Origin: Solibacillus sp. FSL H8-0538
GTDB taxonomy: Bacteria; Bacillota; Bacilli; Bacillales_A; Planococcaceae
Length of the DNA: 64,000 nt
Direction of reading: 5' to 3'
NCBI RefSeq assembly: GCF_038003525.1
Contig: NZ_JBBOPI010000001.1
Coordinates: 2,845,001-2,909,000, forward strand
The first letter of the stretch is position 1; each line of letters begins with the position of its first letter. Under the pieces are notes generated by a model. That model had not been told where the DNA came from, did no database searches, and saw nothing but the letters and a program-made list of their open reading frames with translations. Shown one piece after another: positions 54,481 through 62,363 of the stretch. The position numbers were made by a program, and so were the translations under genes.

Positions 54481-55432
54481 ACATTTCACTCCCTTTCGAA
54501 CTAATAATTTCTATTGTTATAGCTACTAAAACACTATTTTCAGCTTTTCCCTTAAATCGATTCAAAACTTCATCGATAATTTCTCTATCTGGTTTTAATT
54601 CAAAATCAATTCCTTCTAACCAAATTTCAATATCCCTCTTTAAACTCTTATACATTAACTCAATTTTTAATTGTTCACCTTTAACCTTTGCCATAAATGC
54701 TGTTGGAAACGTTAATCGATTCAATATATCATCAAAAGTTATAAGTTCTATTGTTTGTATCAAGGTTTTCTTAAAATACTCCTGAGAAAGCTCTTTTAAT
54801 ATTAATTGCCCCTCATCTTCTATAACAATTTCACTTTTTTGATCAATCATTAAAGACAGCTCTGCAATAATTTCTCGCCCTTTATTGTTATCTATTTTTA
54901 TCCCTTTAATATTTAATTTTCCAGTCAAATAAATAATCACATCTGTAAGTTCATTGGGAAACGGTGGAAAATAAATTTTAAAATTATCTAGCCTAGCTTC
55001 TACATCATTCAAATCACCTTTTAAAGTTTGAATTACAGTATTTTTTTGATCAACACTTAATATATATACTCTTTCACATATATCCCCAGGAGTCTTGGTT
55101 TCTAGTAACTTCTTTTCTTTTTCAATAAAATCTCGTAAAAATATTTTATGATGATTGTTAGGAGTACCTGTCTCTAAGTTTTTTTGAAGAATAGATGGGA
55201 AGACTTTTTTCTTTTTCGTTTGTGATTTAATTAAATTTGAAACACTTAATTTTTGATTTTTACATTGCACAAAAGCTTTATAATTAATATATTCAATTAC
55301 AAAATCATCTTCCCCCTCTACAACTACAGTAAAATTTTCTTTTAAAAAATTATCTATTATCACATTAATAATGCTAGCTTTTTGAAAATTAAATCCTCTT
55401 ATTGCATATGCTCCACCATTATCTAAGGCCAT
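54452..55432 (-). CDS. Cap4/DUF4297-like nuclease-domain protein (LmuA-like)
   Basis: 326 residues from ATG 55432 (SD gaggtg). The N-terminus has the DUF4297/Cap4 dsDNA nuclease layout: GGAYAIRGFNFQKAS, then VVVEGEDDF (Glu/Asp-Asp), then FVQCKN (Lys58), the PD-(D/E)XK core. The C-terminal 200 residues are unrecognised and may contact the ATPase. Lamassu LmuA proteins and several ABC-ATPase defence systems pair such a domain with an SMC-like ATPase. First gene of the set. Confidence 0.75.
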   Translation of the reverse strand: MALDNGGAYAIRGFNFQKASIINVIIDNFLKENFTVVVEGEDDFVIEYINYKAFVQCKNQKLSVSNLIKSQTKKKKVFPSILQKNLETGTPNNHHKIFLRDFIEKEKKLLETKTPGDICERVYILSVDQKNTVIQTLKGDLNDVEARLDNFKIYFPPFPNELTDVIIYLTGKLNIKGIKIDNNKGREIIAELSLMIDQKSEIVIEDEGQLILKELSQEYFKKTLIQTIELITFDDILNRLTFPTAFMAKVKGEQLKIELMYKSLKRDIEIWLEGIDFELKPDREIIDEVLNRFKGKAENSVLVAITIEIISSKGSEMFGNTASSNL

Positions 55433-55609
55433 TTTATTAACACCTCTATTCACTTTTTACATTTAATTGAGGAAGAATTTCTGGAATGATATCTAAATAC
55501 ATAAAAAAGAATTTTGTATATCACTATAAATAATAACTTAAATATAATTTTTTTCCATATTTATGTTATATAATTATTTATATACAAAATTACGAAATGA
55601 GGAATCTCT
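55433..55609. promoter_or_regulatory. Divergent intergenic region between two defence-like operons
   Basis: 177 bp, very AT-rich, carrying start signals for both directions. It must hold the promoters of the three-gene set (minus) and the two-gene operon (plus), so they may be co-regulated. TATATAAT-like stretches (55566-55580) suit the + strand, but exact hexamers are not clear. Confidence 0.4.
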
Positions 55610-56284
55610 ATGAAGGTTGCTGATTATATAAAGATTTTTACTCAAGCATTGAATAAAGTAAATAATGTTTATTATGGTAATAAGGATTGGGTAGATTCTA
55701 TGTTAAACGGTAATAATGTCTTTGAAAAAGATCCTCGAAGAGAAAAGTTAATCCCTCTTCTCAGTAAGCACCATGAAAGAGTTTTTTGTTACGAACTTTA
55801 TCATCAAGCAAGAAAAATAATGGAAACTAAGCAACTTACTAACCAAGTATTTCTTCAAGCAGAGCTTCGAAAAAATCAAGTAACATCAGAAATTGAAGAA
55901 TTATTCGAAATTAAAAATATTAACGGACCATATTATCCCGACTTTTTAATACATAATCCATTATCTTTTGATGATCAATATTTAATTATAGAAGTAAAGG
56001 CAAATCCTGAATTAAATATTAACGATATGGTAAGAGATATTAAAAAAATTGATGAATTTATCAATAAGTATAACTATCAAAAGGGAATTTTCTTAGCTAT
56101 TAATCTTTCTGAAAAAAGACTGAAAGCACTTCTAAATAACAATGAATTTTTGAAAGAAATCAATGATAGTATTAGTTACAAAGATAAAATATTATTAATT
56201 TTTAAAGAGGATGCAAATAAGAATCAAAAATTAATAAACCTTAATACACTTATAGAAAATAAAGGAGTATCTGATGATTTTTGA
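55610..56284 (+). CDS. PD-(D/E)XK nuclease-like protein, first gene of a divergent pair
   Basis: 224 residues with a textbook PD-(D/E)XK site: Glu62 in CYELYHQ, Pro110-Asp111 in YYPDFLIHNP, and Glu128-x-Lys130 in LIIEVKANPE, on an alpha/beta scaffold with a helical N-terminus. It fits a DNA endonuclease similar in size to restriction enzymes, but no methylase gene is near. SD gaggaa. The next gene overlaps its end by 11 bp. The target is unknown. Confidence 0.75.
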   Translation: MKVADYIKIFTQALNKVNNVYYGNKDWVDSMLNGNNVFEKDPRREKLIPLLSKHHERVFCYELYHQARKIMETKQLTNQVFLQAELRKNQVTSEIEELFEIKNINGPYYPDFLIHNPLSFDDQYLIIEVKANPELNINDMVRDIKKIDEFINKYNYQKGIFLAINLSEKRLKALLNNNEFLKEINDSISYKDKILLIFKEDANKNQKLINLNTLIENKGVSDDF

Positions 56285-57521
56285 ATACAAATGGCCTCAT
56301 GCGAATCCAAATATGAAACTTATTAAATCTTTAGAAAACAAGATCACGATTCATAACAATAATACTATGGATAAAGTCTTCTATGAATATGCATGCAATT
56401 TCAAAAAATCTGCTAGAATTGTTGTCGATAAATTGGTTAATAATCAAAATATTAGCGAATTGGACAGTTATTTTTTCTCAGTAGCTTTCTTATATAGGCA
56501 TTCTCTCGAATTGCTTTTAAAAGCTATTGGGTTTAAATCCATTCAAAATGCTGAAGAAGGAAAATTATTTATTAAAGATACATTTCACAATCTATCGGGT
56601 TTATTTGAATCTATAATTCCATTTATTAATTGTATTGATTTAGATAGGGTAGAATGGTTAAGAGAATATTTTAATAGCATTAATTCCATGGATAAAGAAT
56701 CGGATTCTTTTCGTTATCCATTTAGCATTAAGTTCAAAAAAGACGAAGGGAACCCTAAAACATATTTTATTGAACCTTTCTTTGCTAAACAAACCCATAT
56801 AGATTTAGTATCATTTGTAAATAAAATAGAAGCGGCATTTTCAATTTTAAATAGTTTCTATAAAGAATCTGCTACTTATGATGAATTATATAAAGATTAC
56901 TCACCTACTTTTTTAGATGAAGGAGGCAATTATCGCCTTCAAAGCGTTATAGGATACAATTATCAAAGACAGCGATTTTATCCACTAATCAGGGCTTATA
57001 CTGAATGTGCACAGCTGTTATTTTTAGAGTATAAAAATAATAAATATTTAGGCTATACTATCTTTTTCCCGATGACATATTTATTTAGAAACGGGTTAGA
57101 ATTATCAATGAAGGAAATTCTTTTTGAAGAATGTAATTTAGACTTTCAAACTTCAGCGAAACTTTTGAAAGATTGCAGCCATAATGTAAATAAACTCTGG
57201 AAGAATATAAAACCAGAAATTATTAAACACTCTCTTCATTCAGAAGATAATCATACTTTGGATTATGTTGAAAAGTACATATGTCAAGTTCATGATTTTG
57301 ATGGAGCATCTGATAAATTTCGCTACCCAACTAATAAATATCTTAATTTTTATTTTAATAAAAAAACTAATTTTGATATTGAGAATATTTATGAGTTTTT
57401 CACAGAGGTCAACAATTTCTTCGGAGGTGCATCTTCAATGATGTCTTCACAAAATGAATTATTGGCTGACATGGAAGCAGAGTATAGGGCTGAAATGCAA
57501 TCATACTACGATTATTACTAA
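56274..57521 (+). CDS. Unknown protein with an internal duplication, partner of the PD-(D/E)XK nuclease
   Basis: 415 residues. Two halves repeat the same pattern: 65-150 (LYRHSLELLLKAI, FHNLSGLF, SDSFRYP) and 260-352 (LFRNGLELSMKEI, SHNVNKLW, SDKFRYP). The helical motif with an invariant Arg and LEL..K, then HN, then SDxFRYP recalls HEPN-like folds, but no RX4-6H catalytic motif is seen. SD aaaggag; ATG lies inside the end of the nuclease gene, so the two proteins are made together and may form one complex. I do not recognise a named family. Confidence 0.7.
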   Translation: MIFEYKWPHANPNMKLIKSLENKITIHNNNTMDKVFYEYACNFKKSARIVVDKLVNNQNISELDSYFFSVAFLYRHSLELLLKAIGFKSIQNAEEGKLFIKDTFHNLSGLFESIIPFINCIDLDRVEWLREYFNSINSMDKESDSFRYPFSIKFKKDEGNPKTYFIEPFFAKQTHIDLVSFVNKIEAAFSILNSFYKESATYDELYKDYSPTFLDEGGNYRLQSVIGYNYQRQRFYPLIRAYTECAQLLFLEYKNNKYLGYTIFFPMTYLFRNGLELSMKEILFEECNLDFQTSAKLLKDCSHNVNKLWKNIKPEIIKHSLHSEDNHTLDYVEKYICQVHDFDGASDKFRYPTNKYLNFYFNKKTNFDIENIYEFFTEVNNFFGGASSMMSSQNELLADMEAEYRAEMQSYYDYY

Positions 57522-57569
57522 AACATCCCATTACTTATAATCAAAATTATTTATTCAAAAAAATCCCTA

Positions 57570-57620
57570 AAAAACAGCGATTCTTCTTTCTGTACATTAG
57601 AAGAATCGCTGATTAAATTT
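57570..57620. terminator. Bidirectional terminator between convergent genes
   Basis: cagcgattcttct / agaagaatcgctg perfect 13-bp arms between the two-gene operon and the ParA partner gene. Confidence 0.85.
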
Positions 57621-57683
57621 AAAAAGTATCATTTGAATTTTCGAAGATCATACCAGAAATTACATAATTGTTTATTTCATAAC

Positions 57684-58133
57684 TCACAAATTTTTAATCA
57701 TATCCTGTGTTCTTGCCTCGTTATCAAAATAATTTTTAATCATATAATAAATATCTAATTTTGTTTTTCGCTTCTGAATAGGAATATTAGAAATAATAGA
57801 ATATAAATACTTTAGCTCTGGAAGAGTAATCATATTTATAAATTGGCTATCCTCTATATCAGAAAATAAATTAGACAGCGAATTATAGTAATAGCTCCTC
57901 AATTCATCTATTTGTGTAATATTTGCAATTTCATCACGAAGTACTTCTTTTTTTTCTATTTTTAATTCTTTACTCTCTGATGCGAAAAGTATTTCATGAA
58001 CCTCTTCTGGAGTATATTTGAAGTTTTTTATAAACTTAGAATTAAAAAATGTTTGTGGTTTAGAACTATTAATTATAGGATATAAAGCTTTGTAAATTTC
58101 AAATAAATCCTTTTCTATGGCTTCCTTATCCAT
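57684..58133 (-). CDS. Unknown partner protein of ParA
   Basis: 149 residues, soluble and mostly helical (FNSKFIKNFKYTPEEVHEIL, ELKYLYSIISNIPIQKRK). It starts 2 bp after the ParA stop with SD aggagg inside the parA end, so it is expected to work with ParA as an adaptor or centromere-binding protein. No ParB motif is seen. Confidence 0.7.
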   Translation of the reverse strand: MDKEAIEKDLFEIYKALYPIINSSKPQTFFNSKFIKNFKYTPEEVHEILFASESKELKIEKKEVLRDEIANITQIDELRSYYYNSLSNLFSDIEDSQFINMITLPELKYLYSIISNIPIQKRKTKLDIYYMIKNYFDNEARTQDMIKNL

Positions 58134-58135
58134 GT

Positions 58136-59140
58136 CTAGCCTCCTAATATTTCAATTAATACATTCGATATTTTCTTATAGGATGGAGTAATTTTTCCCC
58201 TAGCTGTATTTTGAGGAATACTTTCTCCACCCGAACGATTATCTTTATTAGCTATATAGTCTTTAAATATATGTTTTGTCTCAAAACTATCTTCACTTTT
58301 ATTATATCTATATTTATCATAATTTTTACTTGATAGAACCGATTGAATATTTATCTGTGTAATATTCCTATCTAAACTTTCAATTTGATGGCTATTATCT
58401 GCATTACCTCTCCTTTCTTTATAAATAGTTTCAAACACCCCCAAAAATTTCGGCTTTGATTTAAAGATCTTAGTTACCATTATGCCACCAACCTGTTCAT
58501 GCATACTAAACTTATTATAAGTTTTTTCAATTTCAGTGATATAATCAGGTACACCCTTAGTACTTACCTCATCACAAATAGTTGGTACAATATAATAGTC
58601 TGAGGATAAAAATACACTTTGTATTAACAAATTGCTTGTAGGTGGACAGTCAAAGAAAATATAATCAAATTTATCCATTCTCCTTATATTTTCGATAAAT
58701 AATTTCATCAAAAACACATTATTTATATTATCATTCATCCGTTGTGCTAACTCATTTAATCGGCTATTCTCATAGCTTAAACTTGAGGGAATATAATACA
58801 AGTTAGATTGTGTTTCCAAACTACACTTTTGGATGGCGTTTTCTATATGTACATTAAATTCGACGATGCCCTCATCAAAATTCCCTGTTAATAACATAAA
58901 ATCAAATAATGGTGTATTTTTAATATATCGAATATATAGCTCTACAATATAATTAAATGTCTTTTCAACTTGTACATTATTCGATTGATTTGAAGCACAT
59001 ATATTACTTAATGAACATTGTGGGTCCAAATCAATTACCAACACTTTTTTTCCATTTAATGCAAAGTGTCCAGCTACCTGATATACACTTGTAGTTTTCC
59101 CTACTCCACCTTTATAATTTCCCCAAAAAATCGTCTTCAT
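58136..59140 (-). CDS. ParA-family ATPase
   Basis: 334 residues. Deviant Walker A KGGVGKTT (10-17) with the signature Lys, Walker A' VLVIDLDPQCSLS, and FIFFDCPPTSN (Walker B). The long C-terminal half has no known domain. ParA proteins position or partition plasmids and mobile elements. SD aaggggga precedes the ATG. With its small partner it suggests the island is, or was, able to maintain itself as an extrachromosomal form (inference). Confidence 0.88.
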   Translation of the reverse strand: MKTIFWGNYKGGVGKTTSVYQVAGHFALNGKKVLVIDLDPQCSLSNICASNQSNNVQVEKTFNYIVELYIRYIKNTPLFDFMLLTGNFDEGIVEFNVHIENAIQKCSLETQSNLYYIPSSLSYENSRLNELAQRMNDNINNVFLMKLFIENIRRMDKFDYIFFDCPPTSNLLIQSVFLSSDYYIVPTICDEVSTKGVPDYITEIEKTYNKFSMHEQVGGIMVTKIFKSKPKFLGVFETIYKERRGNADNSHQIESLDRNITQINIQSVLSSKNYDKYRYNKSEDSFETKHIFKDYIANKDNRSGGESIPQNTARGKITPSYKKISNVLIEILGG

Positions 59141-59351
59141 TAAACCATCCCCCTTAATTAACTATATAAAAAAATCGATCACACCTACAATAATATACAA
59201 TTTTCCATTTTTGAACAAAAAATAATTTACCAATCGTTATAACTGTCTCTATTAGTTAACCATTTGAGAGCTTATTCACTTGATTTCAAAGCAAACTTCC
59301 CCTAACTAAATTAAAATAAATTTTCAAATTTATCTTTAAGTTTCTCCATAT

Positions 59352-59846
59352 TTATCGAATTTTGTTCCTCCTTCGTTTGCTGTGGTGCAGGGAATAATCA
59401 TGTAAATTATTTAAACCTAAATTTCTATTAACTGATTCATTAAAATTGATTAAGTTATTTTTCAGCCCCATTTGATTTCTTAAAGTTGCATCTACACTGG
59501 CTACAGTAATTTGTTCGTACAATTGCCTGTAGTGCTCTTTTTCTAACTTCAGCTTACCAATATACTCTTCTTGTTCTTTAGCTCTTTCTGTGACCTTCTG
59601 GACCGCTTTAAACTTAGCCTTCAATTCATTTCTCTCTTTAAATAAATGTTGAAATAATATTTCGAAATCCTGAAGTTCGTTAATAATTTTATCAGTGTTA
59701 TTTCCATACAGCTAAAAAATACTTTCAATATTTGGAAAGTACATTTCATCGCCATCTACATTATTAATTTCACGAACAATTGGAGTATTTAATTCTTGTA
59801 TAAAGCTCTCCAATCTCCTTTTCCAAGTATTTCTGCTTATTGCCAC
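59352..59846 (-). pseudogene. Tn554 TnpC-like accessory gene split by an in-frame amber codon
   Basis: One frame runs from GTG 59846 (SD aagggg) to 59352 with a single TAG at 59712-59714 (codon 45). The N-terminal part is RNTWKRRLESFIQELN, and after the TAG comes LYGNNTDKIINELQDFEILF, then a long coiled coil ending in basic KRRRNKIR. Together 164 residues, near the size of TnpC (125). A downstream TTG at 59624 could restart translation. Either an inactivated gene or read-through. Confidence 0.6.
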
Positions 59847-59863
59847 TCGCCCCTTATATATAT

Positions 59864-60607
59864 CTATTTATCATCACGAAAATTATCTGTTATTTGTTGT
59901 AGTCTGCTTTTTCTAATCGGAGTAACTATGGTATCTTTTTTTGAATTCTCGTCAATTGTATTTTTCTTTCTATACTCTTCAAACTTTTCATAACCCTCCA
60001 TTGGATTAGAAAATGCAGTTTCAAAAAACAAATCAACGATAGGTTGTCTCGATTTTCCTGTTGTAATTAAATTTGTCAAAGGAACATCGGTTTTAAGACT
60101 TGCGTTGAACCAAGAGAATAATATCATTTGTTGTTGTTTAACTAATGCCTGTAATTCCTTATTTTTTTCATGGTGTACAGACAATTCCTCTTTCATAGTA
60201 TCTATTTTTACTAATAGATTATTCGATTCTTTAGCCTTTTTCTCATTTATTTTTAAGGCTTCTATTAATCTTTTTTTATCAGATGGTTTCCCCGAAAAGA
60301 ACTTATTAACACATTCTTCGGTATCCACATAAACACCATGAGATTTATCATTTTTATTAATTATTGTGTTTTCGTATAACTTATTTGTCTTATCAATTAT
60401 TTCTTTTCCTTGTCTACCATCTCTTCTCCAATAATCTTCACTTAATTTATAGTTTATAACCCTCTCCTCATATAGTTTGTTAGCGAAACGATAGACTTCT
60501 GAATACTTAATCCACCCTGTAACTTTTTCCTTTTGAGTAAATAGGTAAATAATATTTTCAATCTCTGCTTGAGGATATATGGAAGGCTTTCTACCCCTTG
60601 TTTCCAA
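59864..60607 (-). CDS. Recombinase-operon accessory protein, function unknown
   Basis: 247 residues. The N-terminal region IYLFTQKEKVTGWIKYSEVY resembles a DNA-binding helix-turn-helix, and a coiled coil (about 125-165) follows. TTG start overlaps the end of the recombinase gene by 17 bp, and SD aaagga is nearby. Three overlapping or adjacent genes in a row suit an accessory to the recombinases. Confidence 0.65.
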   Translation of the reverse strand: METRGRKPSIYPQAEIENIIYLFTQKEKVTGWIKYSEVYRFANKLYEERVINYKLSEDYWRRDGRQGKEIIDKTNKLYENTIINKNDKSHGVYVDTEECVNKFFSGKPSDKKRLIEALKINEKKAKESNNLLVKIDTMKEELSVHHEKNKELQALVKQQQMILFSWFNASLKTDVPLTNLITTGKSRQPIVDLFFETAFSNPMEGYEKFEEYRKKNTIDENSKKDTIVTPIRKSRLQQITDNFRDDK

Positions 60608-62351
60608 TTAATTCAATCCTTTCTTTTACTTTTGCGAGATTCACATATTTTCTCACTGCATTGTCTATTCGTTTAGATTTATTAATTAATTCTTTACGAA
60701 TATCATTGTTATCATTTGAATAAAATTCATCTTTTCCAATATTAGCGTAGATCCCTTTATATAAGTCTTTAAGATTCTCTATCACATTATTTAACTCAGA
60801 TTCACTGTCTGATAATTTCCTCTCTAAAATACACCTCTTTTCAATAAATTCTTCTTCTGAAATCCTCCATGAAGTACATTGCCAACAATCCTCAACTTTG
60901 CACCGTTGGTGCGGGTCAGTACAATAACCATCTATCATTTTCATTTTGAAATTTGTTTGCGACGGTCTTAATACATATTTCTCAATGAAGGACATGCTTA
61001 TTTGTTGCTCATGGTTGAAATCCGAATCAATTTTATGTTTGTAGCTATCCAAATCACTGTTGGTAATTAACTCTAATACTTCAAGGTCTACAAAACTCTG
61101 AATATGGTTAAAGTAATGATTCTGTGTTTGTAATGTAACATGTCCGCCCAGCCTTGCAATCTCGGTAGGATGATAGCCCTGTCTTTTTAGATTGATGAAC
61201 GCCAAGTGCCTTGTATCACCCACTCTAAGTTGTTGAGAAATACAGGATAAAGTATTTTTACTGGATTCGTTTTTATCTAATCTAACCTTATACTTCAAAA
61301 AAACTATATGTTTGTAAAAAGAAGATAAATTATTTCTAAAAAGTGTCAAAGAAAATTTGTATGGTTTAAGTCTAAGTGTATGGTAATAAACATTTTCAAC
61401 ATACTCGCCATTAACGATATTGGGCATTGAAAGATAAGAAATTAATGTTTCTGTTCTTCCATATGATGCTGTTCTATGTTTATATTTTTCTATCTCACTA
61501 TATAATTTTTCAGAAATCCTAACTTCATTTAAAATTTGTATATTTCTTTTGTTATTCAGCTTTTGTTTATGTCTTGGAAGTTTTATATAATAATTATCAC
61601 CTTTTTTAAAAATACAGTCTCTGTCTATATTGCAGTATTCACTTGGTCTTATAGGAATCAGAGTAGTTAAGTTCCACCATAACCATACTGGGAACCATTT
61701 TCTATATTCTAAATCGGACATCTCATTAGAAAAGTAATCTTCTAAAAGCTTTGAAAAAAAAAGGATATCTTTAGAGGGAGGAAGAAGTCTTGCCTCAACT
61801 TTATTTATTACTTTAAATGAATATATCATCGATATATATTCTTCAATTTCAATTGGATAATCATTATAATAATCAAAAAAGTTCAATATACTATTACGAA
61901 TAGTATTTTTCCTTCTATTTGAGAAAGCAGCGAATTCTTCGGCTATCTCTTCATAATTATTACTTGTAAATCCATTTGTTAAATTAAGAAATGATCTCAA
62001 TCCTTCGTGTACCATTTGTACAATAACAGTAGAATTATAGCCTTGGTTAATTAATGAAGCAGTCCAACATTTAACTATATTGATAAACTCTGTAGTGTTT
62101 ATTTTTTTGTTAAATTGTATAGATTTTTTCACTGTATTGAAATCAACAGAAGCTCTTTTAGACTCCAAAGGTAACTCAATGTACCATTTGTTTTCTTTAA
62201 ATTCACATTTACTTAGTTGATGTATCCTCATTTCATCCTCAAGGATTATTTTCGATTCCTCAATAGAGCTGTTTAAATCATAACTACTATCCGAATATTC
62301 CTGAACTTTATCTATTAATTCCTCCATAATATCCGTTATCGTAGTTTCCAT
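60591..62351 (-). CDS. Large tyrosine recombinase (Tn554 TnpB-like)
   Basis: 586 residues with catalytic residues Arg235 (IPIRPSEYC), Arg381 (GDTRHLAF), His404 (ARLGGH) and Tyr413 (QNHYFNH), in the usual order and spacing. The first His of the HxxR box is replaced by Gly378. After the domain a cysteine cluster (CTDPHQRCKVEDCWQC) may bind zinc. It probably cuts and joins the ends of the island as an integrase. SD aaagaggg before the ATG. Confidence 0.85.
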   Translation of the reverse strand: METTITDIMEELIDKVQEYSDSSYDLNSSIEESKIILEDEMRIHQLSKCEFKENKWYIELPLESKRASVDFNTVKKSIQFNKKINTTEFINIVKCWTASLINQGYNSTVIVQMVHEGLRSFLNLTNGFTSNNYEEIAEEFAAFSNRRKNTIRNSILNFFDYYNDYPIEIEEYISMIYSFKVINKVEARLLPPSKDILFFSKLLEDYFSNEMSDLEYRKWFPVWLWWNLTTLIPIRPSEYCNIDRDCIFKKGDNYYIKLPRHKQKLNNKRNIQILNEVRISEKLYSEIEKYKHRTASYGRTETLISYLSMPNIVNGEYVENVYYHTLRLKPYKFSLTLFRNNLSSFYKHIVFLKYKVRLDKNESSKNTLSCISQQLRVGDTRHLAFINLKRQGYHPTEIARLGGHVTLQTQNHYFNHIQSFVDLEVLELITNSDLDSYKHKIDSDFNHEQQISMSFIEKYVLRPSQTNFKMKMIDGYCTDPHQRCKVEDCWQCTSWRISEEEFIEKRCILERKLSDSESELNNVIENLKDLYKGIYANIGKDEFYSNDNNDIRKELINKSKRIDNAVRKYVNLAKVKERIELIGNKG

Positions 62352-62363
62352 AGAATCCCTCTT

